Position numbers and translations under genes: made by a program. A stretch of 64,000 nucleotides of DNA from Thermoleophilaceae bacterium (lineage in GTDB: Bacteria > Actinomycetota > Thermoleophilia > Solirubrobacterales > Thermoleophilaceae): positions 42,206 to 106,205 of the forward strand of contig DASUWY010000079.1 in the NCBI GenBank assembly GCA_036378175.1, written 5' to 3'. The notes below the pieces were generated by a model that saw only the letters and a list, made by a program, of their open reading frames with translations, had not been told where the DNA came from and searched no databases. Shown in pieces: positions 42,883-51,689 of this stretch (its first letter is position 1; each line of letters opens with the position of its first letter).

Positions 42883-43965
42883 TCACACCGCTGTCACGCG
42901 CACGCGTGGGCGCGCGTTGTTCACGTAGCCCTTGGGATTCCAGAGGGCGGCGTCGTCGTTCGGTTGGGTGGCGGCCGAGGAGTCCCACGCGCGCACGAGG
43001 ATCTCGTGCTCCCCGGGTTCGAGCTCGGGCTCGATCCGCCAGTGCCGCCACGCCCACGGGCCCAGATCCTCGAGCAGCTCGGCCTGCGTCCACGTCTCGC
43101 CACCGTCAAGCGACACGTCCACGCGCGCCACGTGCCGCTCGCCTCCCGCGAACGCGTAGCCGCGCACCTCCACCCGCCCGGCCGGCACGGTGGAGCCGTC
43201 CGCGGGCACGAGGATGTCCGAGTTGAGCGCCACGAGGCCGAGCGGCATCCCCACCCCCGGCCCGGGCGTACCGTCCTCTGGCAGCAGGCGGTACGCGACG
43301 TGCTGGTAGTAACCATGCCACGGCCACGAACGGACCTCGATGCGGTCGAGCCACTTGACGCTGCGGGCGCCGATGTATCCGGGTACCACCACGCGCAGCG
43401 GCGCGCCGTGAACGGGCGGGAGCGGCTCGCCGTTCATCCCCCAGGCCAGCAGCACCTCGCGGCGGCGCGCCTTGTCGAGCGGAATCGAGCCGCCGAAGCG
43501 CTCGGGCGCCTTCGGCACCTCGTCGCACAGATCGGCGCCCTCGAAACCCACGTGCGACGCGTCCGGCAGCGGCCCGGCCAGAGCGAGCACGTCCGCGAGC
43601 GCCACGCCGGTCCACGTGGCTGTGCCGGTGGCACCGGCGGCCCAGGGCGACTCTCCGGGAATGTCGCGAATGGCCATCAGGCCCACGCGGCGGTTGCCGG
43701 CACACTGCAGCGTGGCGCAGACCTCGCGCTCGCGGAAGGCCTCGCGCAGCGTCTGCAGCGAGAGGTCGAGCTCCCGCTCCACCAGCCCGTGCACCCGCAG
43801 CCGCCACTCCGCCGCATCGATCTCCGGCACATCGCCGTGGTCGCGAACGTAGAACGCGTCATTGGCCGTGACAGGGCCCTCCGCCAGAGCGGCTGGGCTC
43901 GTCTCCGCGTTGAACGGCTCCTCCTCGTGCACGATGAGGTCGTCTCGCTTGCCGTACGGAGTCAC
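42883..43965 (-). CDS. Sulfite oxidase-family molybdopterin-dependent oxidoreductase
   Basis: A 360-residue protein. The Mo ligand is C88 in TLQCAGNRR, the hallmark of the family, followed by WTGVALADVL and HGAPLRVVVPGYIGARSVKWL in the cofactor-binding domain. The C-terminal part is an Ig-like Mo-co dimerisation domain with VDVSLDGGETWTQAEL. No haem domain and no Tat signal are seen, so it is likely cytosolic or exported by another route. Sulfite is the probable substrate, but other oxo-transfer reactions are known. It adds to the many molybdoenzymes in this window. Confidence 0.9.
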   Translation of the reverse strand: MTPYGKRDDLIVHEEEPFNAETSPAALAEGPVTANDAFYVRDHGDVPEIDAAEWRLRVHGLVERELDLSLQTLREAFREREVCATLQCAGNRRVGLMAIRDIPGESPWAAGATGTATWTGVALADVLALAGPLPDASHVGFEGADLCDEVPKAPERFGGSIPLDKARRREVLLAWGMNGEPLPPVHGAPLRVVVPGYIGARSVKWLDRIEVRSWPWHGYYQHVAYRLLPEDGTPGPGVGMPLGLVALNSDILVPADGSTVPAGRVEVRGYAFAGGERHVARVDVSLDGGETWTQAELLEDLGPWAWRHWRIEPELEPGEHEILVRAWDSSAATQPNDDAALWNPKGYVNNARPRVRVTAV

Positions 43966-43985
43966 GCGGGGAGCCTAAGCCACGG

Positions 43986-45830
43986 CTACGGCACGGTGTC
44001 CGCGCTCGCCTCGAGGTCGAACGTCGCGCCCCCCGCCAGCTCGGCGTAGCGGCCATCCAGCGCAAGCAGCTCCTCGTGCGTCCCGCGCTCCACCACGCGG
44101 CCCTGGTCGAGCACGAGGATCTGGTCCGCGTCGCGCACGGTTGACAGGCGGTGTGCGATGGCGATCGTGGTGCGGCCGCGCGCGAGCTCGTCGAGCGCGG
44201 TCTGCAGGGCCCGCTCGGTCTCGTTGTCGAGGGCACTGGTGGCCTCGTCCAGCACCAGCACCGGCGGATTCCGCAGCACCGTGCGCGCGATAGCGATCCG
44301 CTGCTTCTCTCCGCCGGAGAAGCGGTAACCGCGCTCGCCCACGAGCGTCTCGTACCCGTCAGGAAGCGAGACGATCAGATCGTGGATCTGTGCGGCCCGC
44401 GCCGCGGCCTCGAGCTCCTCGTCGGAAGCGTCCGGGCAGGCGAAGCGGAGGTTCTCCCGGATGCTCGCGTGGAAGAGATAGGTGTCCTGCGAGACGAGGC
44501 CCACGGTGGAGGCGAGCGAGCCGAGACTCACGTGCGCGACGTCCACGCCGTCAATCGTCACCCGCCCGCGCTCCGGCTCGTAGAGGCGTGCGACCAGGTA
44601 GGCCATCGTCGTCTTGCCCGATCCGGTCTCGCCCACGATCGCCGTCTTCGTGCCCGCCGGCACCACCGCGTCGACATCGGCCAGAGTCCACGGCGCGTCG
44701 GGGTCGTAGCGGAACCAGACGTCCTCGAACGCAACGTCGCCGCGCACGTCGCGCAGCTCCACTGGGTCTTCGCGCTCGTCGATGTCCACCGGCAGGTCGA
44801 GGTACTCGAAGATGCGGGCGAACATCGCGAGCGACGTCTGCACGTCGAGGCCCACCGACAGAAGCGACTGCATCGGGAAGAGCAGCCGCGTCTGCAGGGT
44901 GGTGAAAGCGACAACCGTGCCGATCGACAGCGCCGTGCTGCCGTGCGCGATGCTGATTCCCGCGAACCAGTACACGCACGCGGGCATGATCGCGAAGCTC
45001 ATCTGCACTGACGCCATCCGCCAGCGCCCCGCCATGCGGCTGCGCACCTCGAGGTCCGCGAGCTCCGCGGACTCCGCCGTGAAGCGCCGCGCCAGCTCCG
45101 GGCCGCGACCCATCGTCTTGCCGAGCAAGATGCCGGACACGGACAGCGACTCCTCCACGAGCGTGGACATGTCCGCAAGCCGCGACTGGCGTACGGACGT
45201 GATGCGCTTGCGCTCCTGCCCCACCCTGCGCGTGAGCCACAGGAAGAACGGCAGGAGCGCCAGCGAGAACACCGCGAGCAGCCAGTTGAGCGCGACCATC
45301 GCCACGAGCGTGGCGAGCACCGTGGTCACGTTCGACATGATCGAGGTGGCGGTGCTCGTCACGACGTTGTCGATTCCCCCGATGTCGTTGGCGATGCGCG
45401 ACTGCACCTCCCCCGTGTGCGTGCGGGTGAAGAAGGCGAGCGACATGCGCTGGAGGTGCGCGTAGACAGAGGCGCGCAGATCGTGCATCACGCGCTGCCC
45501 GACGCTGTTCGACATCCAGGTCTGCGCCACGCCGATCGCGCCGCTCGTCACGGACACGCCGATCATGCCGAGCACGAGCAACGTGAGGAGCGTGGTGTCG
45601 CGCTGGGGGATCGCCGTGTCGAGCACCGCGCGCAGGAGGAATGGGCTCACCACGCCGACGCCGGCCGAGATCACGATCAGCGTGAGCAGAAGCGCGAGCC
45701 GCAGCCGGTACTCGTGGAACAGGCGGGCGATCCGGCTCAGCGGAACATGCGCGTCCGGTGGCAGCGTCTCCTGTGGCGGACGTGGCCCTCCACCGTTCGA
45801 TTCGAGGCGCGCGATCCTCGGCGAGATCAT
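43986..45830 (-). CDS. ABC exporter, fused permease and ATPase (MdlB/MsbA type)
   Basis: A 614-residue half-transporter. Six transmembrane helices occupy about residues 40-330; the ATPase domain has Walker A VGETGSGKTT (about 405), Q-loop VGLVSQDTYLF, signature FSGGEKQRIAIAR, Walker B PVLVLDEATSALD and the switch His in IAHRLSTV. It is expected to homodimerise and export a lipid or drug. The gene stands alone, 20 bp after the sulfite-oxidase-like gene's start region and 30 bp from the next gene. Confidence 0.92.
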   Translation of the reverse strand: MISPRIARLESNGGGPRPPQETLPPDAHVPLSRIARLFHEYRLRLALLLTLIVISAGVGVVSPFLLRAVLDTAIPQRDTTLLTLLVLGMIGVSVTSGAIGVAQTWMSNSVGQRVMHDLRASVYAHLQRMSLAFFTRTHTGEVQSRIANDIGGIDNVVTSTATSIMSNVTTVLATLVAMVALNWLLAVFSLALLPFFLWLTRRVGQERKRITSVRQSRLADMSTLVEESLSVSGILLGKTMGRGPELARRFTAESAELADLEVRSRMAGRWRMASVQMSFAIMPACVYWFAGISIAHGSTALSIGTVVAFTTLQTRLLFPMQSLLSVGLDVQTSLAMFARIFEYLDLPVDIDEREDPVELRDVRGDVAFEDVWFRYDPDAPWTLADVDAVVPAGTKTAIVGETGSGKTTMAYLVARLYEPERGRVTIDGVDVAHVSLGSLASTVGLVSQDTYLFHASIRENLRFACPDASDEELEAAARAAQIHDLIVSLPDGYETLVGERGYRFSGGEKQRIAIARTVLRNPPVLVLDEATSALDNETERALQTALDELARGRTTIAIAHRLSTVRDADQILVLDQGRVVERGTHEELLALDGRYAELAGGATFDLEASADTVP

Positions 45831-45860
45831 CGCCAGAGAGCGTAGTGCTGAGGCTGCGCG

Positions 45861-46766
45861 TTAGGAGGGGGTCCCGCCGCCAGGGCTGGCGGCGGAGTCG
45901 AGCTGACCGTTGTTGTTGAGGTCCGCCTGGCCGATCAACTCGAGGCCCGGAATGATCTGCTGCGTCTGGCCGGTGAGCAGGTCGTCCACCACCCCGTGGA
46001 GCGCGGGCGCCGGGTCCTGCAGGCTCGCGGGCGCCCAGCCGAACGCGCGATGGTCGTCGAAGTAACCGCTGTCGAGCGTGGGATCGCGCGGGGCTCCGGT
46101 CGCCGGGTTGCCGAACACCGCGTTCGAGTCGCCGCCCGTGGTCCAGCCGTTGCGGAGCAGCGTGACGAGGCCGGCGAGATCGCTCGCGCCGGCGGTGTCC
46201 GCGTTCGGCACCTGCACCGAGCTGGTGGTGGTCTTCTTGAACCAGCAGTGCGTGCAGTTGGTGGTCTTCGGAAGCTTCTGCCCGCAGCTGCCGCAGGTGT
46301 GGCCGAACGCGGGCCGCGACGGGAACTGGAGCACGATGCTGCCGTTGTTGAATTGCGTGCGCGCGGTGTGCGCGCGCCTGTGCCGGACGCGCCTGTGCCG
46401 GACGCGTCGGTGCACGGCCTTGGTGGCAGTGGCGGACCTGCCGGTGGCGCGGTTCACCGCAAGCAGCAGAAGCTCGTAGCGGAGCGGCGCGGTGGAGATG
46501 CGGTGACGCGCGTAGAAGAAGCGCACGGAGTCGGGCAGCCCGAAGCGGTTGGGCAGGTCGAGCAGCACCCTTGAGGCCGGCCTGCCCCGCCCATGCTTCT
46601 TCACCGTCACCTCCACGGCGGCAACGGTCACGTGTCCCGGCGCCGGGATCGCGAGCTTGTAGACGCCCGGCTTCACGGTGATGCGCTTGGCGGCGAGAGC
46701 GTTGCCGCACGTGAACAGCGCAACCAGCGACAGCGCGGCCACGACGATGATGGATCGCCTGAGCAT
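45861..46766 (-). CDS. Exported protein with a CxxC...CxxC zinc-ribbon-like motif, function unknown
   Basis: About 301 residues from ATG 46766, whose product begins with a signal peptide (MLRRSIIVVAALSLVALFTCGNALA); GTG 46781 is an alternative start. A beta-rich domain with VKPGVYKLAIPAPG follows, then a very basic run HRRVRHRRVRHRRA made by a 15-bp tandem repeat in the DNA, and two cysteine pairs (TCGSCGQ and NCTHCW) that look like a zinc ribbon. The C-terminus includes DLNNNGQLDS, a dockerin/EF-hand-like calcium loop. I do not recognise the family. Confidence 0.6.
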   Translation of the reverse strand: MLRRSIIVVAALSLVALFTCGNALAAKRITVKPGVYKLAIPAPGHVTVAAVEVTVKKHGRGRPASRVLLDLPNRFGLPDSVRFFYARHRISTAPLRYELLLLAVNRATGRSATATKAVHRRVRHRRVRHRRAHTARTQFNNGSIVLQFPSRPAFGHTCGSCGQKLPKTTNCTHCWFKKTTTSSVQVPNADTAGASDLAGLVTLLRNGWTTGGDSNAVFGNPATGAPRDPTLDSGYFDDHRAFGWAPASLQDPAPALHGVVDDLLTGQTQQIIPGLELIGQADLNNNGQLDSAASPGGGTPS

Positions 46767-46817
46767 TGGTGGAACGAACACGGCAAATGCGCCTCGGTAG
46801 CGGACCGCCGACGTCCG

Positions 46818-48338
46818 TTAGGTGACGCGCAGCTCCTTGCCGAAGGCGCTCTTGAACACGTCGCTCGTTCGTTCGGCGGCCCAGCGGGCCAGGGAGACGT
46901 CCTCATCCGCCTCGATCGTCAGGTCCACGCTGCCGTCGTTCACCGCCACATGCGCGGCCTTCACCGCCTGATCGCGCGCACGCTCGAACTGCTCCGCCAG
47001 CCGCAGGATCGCCGAGCACCGGAGCAGCACGTCCTCGTCGCCGTCCTCGGTGAGCGGCTCGAACTCCGCGAGACCGGGCGATCCCTTGCGGTGATAGCGC
47101 ACCATCTGCGCGATCAGCACGGTCTCGCGCAGCGACCATCCGGGCAGGCCCGCGTTCAGCACGAGGTACTGCGAGTGCCGGTGGTGGTCGTCGTAGTCCA
47201 CAGCGGTGCCGATGTCGTGCAGGATCGCCGCCGCCCAGAGGAGCTCGCGCTCGTGCGCGTCACCCTCGTGCAGGCCGGCCTGCGCCAACTCGTCCCACAG
47301 CTCGAGCGCGAGCCGGGCCACGTGGTTCGTGTGCGCCGGCTCCGGGTGGTACTGGAGCGCGAGGTTTCGCACGCTCGCGCGGCGCACGTCGTCGAACAGC
47401 GGCGGGTCCCGGTCCTCGAGGAGCACTGAGAAGAACACGCCCTCACGCAGTCCCTCCTCCGTCGTTTCGATCTCGTCGAAGCCGCCGCTCGCCATCACCT
47501 CCTCGATCACGATCGCTGCCGCGAGGATGAGGTCGCCGCGCTCCTTCTTGATTCCGGGCATCCCGCCCCGCTCCGACGCCGGCAGGTCCGCCAGCTCATC
47601 CACGAGCTTCGACAGCGCCTTCTTGCGAAGCGTGAACCCCTGCACGCCAAACGAGGGCAGCTCCCCCTCGAGCTCGGCCGCCGTGGCGAGGTTGCGCAGC
47701 GCGCCGCCGATGCCCGCCATGCGCTCGCCGCGCTCTGCCGCATCCTCCAGCCAGGGTGCGGACTCGAGCTCCTTCCGCACGTGTTTGCGGAGATCCTCGA
47801 TCTGCCCCTTCTTGGCCTTCTCGTCGGGGAAGAAGCGCTCGGTCATCCGCACGGCGCCGAGGGGCCAGGACCGCGAGTCGAGCTGATGCCGATCCTTCAC
47901 GTGTGAGAGCTGCATCGAGCCGCCGCCGATGTCGAGCGCCACGCCGTCCGTGAGGCTCGTGGAGTTCGCCACCGCGAGATATCCGAAGTAGGCCTCCTCC
48001 TCTTGCGACAGCACCTGAATCTCCAGACCCGATCGCTCGCGCGCCCGAGCCAGCAGCTCATCGCGGTTCGCGGCGTCGCGAATCGCCGAAGTCGCCACCG
48101 GCCGCACGTCGTCGATCTCGGTGGCGCGGCAGAAGTGCGCGAACAGGTCGATCGTGTCTAGCGCGCGCTGCATCGGGGCCGCCTGAAGCGCTCCGGAGCC
48201 GTCGAGACCCTGGCCGAGGCGCACGCTCTCGAAGATCTCGTCGGTGCGCTTCCACCAGCCACCTGGCACCCAGGTGAACACCACGAGACGGAAGGAGTTT
48301 GAGCCGAGGTCGATGACCGCGACTCTTCGCTCGCTCAC
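46818..48338 (-). CDS. Ppx/GppA phosphatase-family protein with C-terminal HD domain
   Basis: A 506-residue protein from GTG 48338, giving SERRVAVIDLGSNSFRLVV, the phosphate-1 motif of the actin-like ATPase fold. Further marks are RPVATSAIRDAANRDE, SQEEEAYFGYLAV, LDIGGGSMQLS and GGALRNLA. The C-terminal third has an HD-type metal motif (AAILHDIGTAVDY) with HHRHSQYLV. The enzyme degrades polyphosphate or converts pppGpp to ppGpp. The layout is that of the long, HD-bearing class. It is 34 bp downstream of the ATP-binding regulator gene on the same strand. Confidence 0.9.
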   Translation of the reverse strand: MSERRVAVIDLGSNSFRLVVFTWVPGGWWKRTDEIFESVRLGQGLDGSGALQAAPMQRALDTIDLFAHFCRATEIDDVRPVATSAIRDAANRDELLARARERSGLEIQVLSQEEEAYFGYLAVANSTSLTDGVALDIGGGSMQLSHVKDRHQLDSRSWPLGAVRMTERFFPDEKAKKGQIEDLRKHVRKELESAPWLEDAAERGERMAGIGGALRNLATAAELEGELPSFGVQGFTLRKKALSKLVDELADLPASERGGMPGIKKERGDLILAAAIVIEEVMASGGFDEIETTEEGLREGVFFSVLLEDRDPPLFDDVRRASVRNLALQYHPEPAHTNHVARLALELWDELAQAGLHEGDAHERELLWAAAILHDIGTAVDYDDHHRHSQYLVLNAGLPGWSLRETVLIAQMVRYHRKGSPGLAEFEPLTEDGDEDVLLRCSAILRLAEQFERARDQAVKAAHVAVNDGSVDLTIEADEDVSLARWAAERTSDVFKSAFGKELRVT

Positions 48339-48372
48339 CAGGCGGAGCTTAGAGAGCGGTGCTCGGTCGCGG

Positions 48373-48771
48373 CTAGGCGGCGTCGATCTCGAACCACACC
48401 TGGGCGCTCTGAATGGAGCTGCCCCAGCGGCTCGCGAGCTCGTCCACAAGCACGAAGCCCCAGCCGCCTGGCGTGTCGAGCTCGCCCTCGCGCTGCATCG
48501 GGATGAAGGCGGGACCCTGGTCGTCCACCTCCACGCGCACGCAGTGCGGGGTTGACTCGATCTCCACGAGCACGCTGCCTGCGCCGCCGTACTTCACGGC
48601 GTTGCTCACGAGCTCGGACATGAGGAGCTTTACCGCGTATTCACGCTCGTAGTCGAGTCCGTGGTCGATCGCGTCAAGCGCGCGTCGCGCCGCGCAGGGG
48701 GCGTCGGCGGTCCGCTCGAGCTCCAGAGTGACGCTGTGTCCCACGTACCTCTCCAGGGTGATCGCTTGCAT
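48373..48771 (-). CDS. HATPase_c anti-sigma-regulatory-type kinase protein
   Basis: A 132-residue GHKL ATP-binding protein similar to RsbW/SpoIIAB-type regulators. The N box is LLMSELVSNAVKYG, the G1 box is VEVDDQGPAF, and a G2-like GGWGFVLVDELASRWG follows. Start ATG 48771 removes an unsupported upstream extension. Stand-alone proteins of this kind bind sigma factors or phosphorylate antagonist proteins. It is divergent from a single-domain response regulator; the 164-bp gap holds two short inverted repeats. No sigma factor gene is adjacent. Confidence 0.85.
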   Translation of the reverse strand: MQAITLERYVGHSVTLELERTADAPCAARRALDAIDHGLDYEREYAVKLLMSELVSNAVKYGGAGSVLVEIESTPHCVRVEVDDQGPAFIPMQREGELDTPGGWGFVLVDELASRWGSSIQSAQVWFEIDAA

Positions 48772-48815
48772 CACGGGCAAGGTACGCGGGGGCGTGCCCC
48801 GACTGGAGCGAGCCA

Positions 48816-48833
48816 GCACCCGAATTTGGGTGC
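48816..48833. promoter_or_regulatory. Short inverted repeat in the divergent regulator gap
   Basis: GCACCCGAATTTGGGTGC has perfect 6-bp arms (GCACCC/GGGTGC) about an AT-rich centre. It sits midway between the HATPase gene and the response regulator gene and could be an operator for either. Confidence 0.35.
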
Positions 48834-48841
48834 GGCGAGCC

Positions 48842-48873
48842 GTACTCAAGTACTGACCGCCCCTTCCGAGTAC
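48842..48873. promoter_or_regulatory. Second inverted repeat upstream of the response regulator
   Basis: GTACTC (48842-48847) is inverted as GAGTAC (48868-48873), with an overlapping GTACTCAAGTAC at 48842-48853. It lies about 60 bp before the response-regulator start. The role is unknown. Confidence 0.3.
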
Positions 48874-48935
48874 ACGGCCGAAGAGGCTCGGACATTCGTC
48901 CAGCGCCGCCGATCCGTCAGAACCAGGGAGGTCAC

Positions 48936-49307
48936 GTGCCCCGCATCCTCGTCGTCGACGACGACGCCGACATCCGTGACATGCTCCAGTTCAAGCTCGC
49001 CAAGGCGGGTTACGAGGTGCATACCGAGGAGGATGGCGAGACGGGCCTCGCGGCCGCTCGCGAGCTGGGCCCGGACCTGATCCTGCTCGACTGGATGATG
49101 CCGCGGCTCACCGGGCCCGAGGTCTGCCGTGAGCTGCGCGCGGATGAGGCCACGTTGCGCGTGCCGGTGATCCTCCTCACCGCGAAGGCGCAGGAGGCCG
49201 ACGTTCAGCGCGGCTTTGCCACCGGCGCCGACGACTACATCCCCAAGCCCTTCAGCCCGCGGGAGCTGATGAGCCGCGTGCAGGCTCTTCTCGCGCGCGC
49301 GGCTTAG
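48936..49307 (+). CDS. Single-domain response regulator (CheY-like receiver)
   Basis: A 123-residue receiver domain without output domain. Acidic residues D8-D10, the phospho-acceptor D52 (LLDWMMP), T82 and K104 (IPKPFSP) are all present. GTG 48936 follows AGGGAGGTC. Such proteins act through protein contacts, often with a separate histidine kinase or in phosphorelays. It is followed after 6 bp by a small membrane protein gene, so the two are probably one transcript. Confidence 0.93.
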   Translation: MPRILVVDDDADIRDMLQFKLAKAGYEVHTEEDGETGLAAARELGPDLILLDWMMPRLTGPEVCRELRADEATLRVPVILLTAKAQEADVQRGFATGADDYIPKPFSPRELMSRVQALLARAA

Positions 49308-49313
49308 CGCCGC

Positions 49314-49673
49314 ATGACACTCGCATCCAGCTTTCTCGTCGCCCTCGTGGCGATCTCCGGCGTGCTCGTGCTGCTCACCATCGCCACCACGGCGCACAAG
49401 GCGCTGCGCGCGGCCCGGGCGCGACGGCAGGCGCGCGTCGAGGCGAGGACCGGCGCGTGCTCGAGCGAGTTCTCGTTCCACCGCTACCGCCGCTGGCGCG
49501 ACCTCGCCTCCGCCTTCCTCGCCGCGATCGTGGAGAACGTGGGCTACCGCCAGCTACACGCGTGGTGGCGGCTGCAGGGACTGTGGCGCTTCATACGCCG
49601 TCAGGACAACGGCTGGGGCGTGATGACGCGCGTCGGCTTCACGACGCCTTCGCCGGCTGACGAGCCCGCGTAG
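49314..49673 (+). CDS. Small single-pass membrane protein, unknown function
   Basis: A 119-residue protein with one N-terminal hydrophobic helix (SSFLVALVAISGVLVLLTIA), then a basic Ala/Arg-rich stretch and a Trp-rich tail (HAWWRLQGLWRFIRR). It follows the response regulator by 6 bp and overlaps, tail to tail, the end of the WS/DGAT gene on the other strand by 35 bp. No family recognised. Confidence 0.6.
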   Translation: MTLASSFLVALVAISGVLVLLTIATTAHKALRAARARRQARVEARTGACSSEFSFHRYRRWRDLASAFLAAIVENVGYRQLHAWWRLQGLWRFIRRQDNGWGVMTRVGFTTPSPADEPA

Positions 49674-51153
49674 CGCGGCTGCGCTTCTTCGGGCCGCAGA
49701 TCTCCTCGTTGAGCTCGCTGCACGCGTTCTTCACGCCCTCCATCAGCGGCCACACGTCGTCGATCATGTTGCGGTCGGCCACGATGCCGAAGTCGATGTG
49801 CTCGCGGTAGCTCATCGCGGTGATGTTCAGGCCCACACCGTCCGCGATCACAGACACCGGGAAATGCGCCTGCAGCTCGGCACCCGCGCAGTAGAGGCGC
49901 TCGCGCGGCCCCGGCACGTTCGAGATCACGAGGTTGAGCGGAGGGCGCACGCGGCCCATGATGTCGAGCGTGGTGCGCGCGGCCATGGCGGCCACCGCCG
50001 GCGGGATGAAGGCCGTGGCGTCCGTGAGGAGGTTGGCCGGAATCGCCTGGTGGCGCTCCTTCGCCCCGCGCAGGTACTCGTGTGCCTGCAGCAGACGCGC
50101 GCGCGGGTCCGCCACGTTGGTGGGGATAGGCACGATCATCATCGACACGCGGTTGCCGAACGAGCCGAACTCGTGCTCTGCCCGCACGGACACCGGGATC
50201 ATCGACACGAGCGGCTCCTCGGGCAGCTCGTCGTGCTCGATCAGCCATTCCCGCACCGCGGTCGCGCAGATCGTCACCACCACGTCGTTCACCGTGATGC
50301 CCATCTCGTTCTTCAGCGCCTTCACGGTGTCGAGCGAGATCGAGCCGAACGCGTAGCGGCGGTGGGCGGAGATCGGCCCGTTGAAGCGGGTGCGCGGCAC
50401 GGGTCCCGTCTGCCGCTCGAGCACGCGTTCGTCGGTGGGCGGGGCTCCCGCCACGGCGCGCACGCGCGAGGCCACGCGGCCGAACGTGCGCATGCCCGGC
50501 ACGCGGCCAACTCCCGGCACGTCCACGAGATTCGCAAGCGTGGAGGGCGCGGCGCGGAGCGCGCGCAGCGGCTGGCGCGGCAGGCCGGCGATCCCGCGCC
50601 CGAGCATCTCGAGGTCGGTGGGCACGCGCTCCCCGTCGTGCCCGGGCTCGGGCGGCGGAATCTCGCGGCCCTCGGGCTCGAGGTCGAGCAGCACGCTCAG
50701 GATCTCGGCGCCTGACACGCCGTCCACCACCGAGTGGTGCACCTTCGTCAGCATGGCCACGCGGCCGTCCTTCAGCCCGTGGATCAGGTAGAGCTCCCAG
50801 AGCGGGCGCGAGCGGTCGAGCGGCCGGGCGAAGATGCGCGACACCACCTCACCCAGGCTGCGATCGTCGCCTGGAGGCGGGATGGCCGACTCTCGGATGT
50901 GAAAGTCGAGGTCGAAGTCCGGATCCTCGACCCAGTACGGATGGTCGATCCCGAACGGGACCTGGACGAGCCGCCAGCGGAACGGCGGCAGCATGTGCAG
51001 GCGCTCCGACACGAGCTTGCAGACGTCGGCGATCTCGAGCCTGCCGCCGGGCGCCGTGCGCGGGTCGTACACAGCGAGGCCGCCGACGTGGCCATATGTC
51101 CGCGGTGTCTCGACCGCCAGGAACTGCGCGTCGAGACTCGTGAGCTGCCTCAT
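49639..51153 (-). CDS. Wax ester synthase/diacylglycerol acyltransferase (WS/DGAT)
   Basis: A 504-residue acyltransferase. The catalytic motif HHSVVDG is at 139-145. Other family blocks are RSRPLWELYLIHGL, the middle-domain RFNGPISAHRRYA and ISNVPGPRERLYCAGA near 410, then DFGIVADRN. It transfers an acyl group from acyl-CoA to diacylglycerol or fatty alcohol, making storage lipid on the inner membrane face, common in soil actinobacteria. Upstream is an unknown 120-residue gene, 11 bp away. Confidence 0.93.
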   Translation of the reverse strand: MRQLTSLDAQFLAVETPRTYGHVGGLAVYDPRTAPGGRLEIADVCKLVSERLHMLPPFRWRLVQVPFGIDHPYWVEDPDFDLDFHIRESAIPPPGDDRSLGEVVSRIFARPLDRSRPLWELYLIHGLKDGRVAMLTKVHHSVVDGVSGAEILSVLLDLEPEGREIPPPEPGHDGERVPTDLEMLGRGIAGLPRQPLRALRAAPSTLANLVDVPGVGRVPGMRTFGRVASRVRAVAGAPPTDERVLERQTGPVPRTRFNGPISAHRRYAFGSISLDTVKALKNEMGITVNDVVVTICATAVREWLIEHDELPEEPLVSMIPVSVRAEHEFGSFGNRVSMMIVPIPTNVADPRARLLQAHEYLRGAKERHQAIPANLLTDATAFIPPAVAAMAARTTLDIMGRVRPPLNLVISNVPGPRERLYCAGAELQAHFPVSVIADGVGLNITAMSYREHIDFGIVADRNMIDDVWPLMEGVKNACSELNEEICGPKKRSRATRARQPAKAS

Positions 51154-51164
51154 GGCTCTGTCCC

Positions 51165-51527
51165 TTACCCGGACAGCTCCGGATGATGCGCCGCCAGGTG
51201 GCGCTCGATCGTGTCGCGGACCCAGCGGCGCTCGTCGCCGCTCGCCATGCGGTAGCGGCCGAGCAGCTCCTTCTGAGAGTCGAGCGGCAGCCCGGAGATG
51301 GTCCAGCTCACCGCGAGGCGCTCGAACAGCAGCTCGCCGCGCCGCTGCCAGCGGTCCTCGGCCGAGGCGCCGGGGGTGGAGTCGAGCCGGCGCACCTTCT
51401 CGACCGTCCCTGCCGACAGCTCGTCGCGGAGCCTTAGCACGTTGCCCTCGGCGTCCGAGTAGTCGGTGGTTGAGACGGGCGCTTGTGGCGCGGCGTCGCG
51501 GTTGCGGCGGCGGGCTCGTCTCCCCAT
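51165..51527 (-). CDS. Small hypothetical protein
   Basis: A 120-residue protein from ATG 51527 that begins with a basic MGRRARRRNR stretch. The body is predicted helical (VLRLRDELSAGTVEKV; ERLAVSWTISGLPLDSQKELLGRYR). It has no membrane segment or known motif. It precedes the WS/DGAT gene by 11 bp on the same strand, so it may be co-expressed with it. Confidence 0.6.
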   Translation of the reverse strand: MGRRARRRNRDAAPQAPVSTTDYSDAEGNVLRLRDELSAGTVEKVRRLDSTPGASAEDRWQRRGELLFERLAVSWTISGLPLDSQKELLGRYRMASGDERRWVRDTIERHLAAHHPELSG

Positions 51528-51689
51528 GCCTCGCAGGCTAGCCACACCGCCCGAAGTGGGGCGGCCACGACTCGAAGAAGCGGGGTCGCTGCCCACGCCC
51601 TTCGCCGGTTTCCTCGATTTCCGTAGCCGTGCCGGGCGGAGAGAGTGGGCGCACTTCCCTCCCCCCAAATGCCCCCCAAGGAGAGCCCG

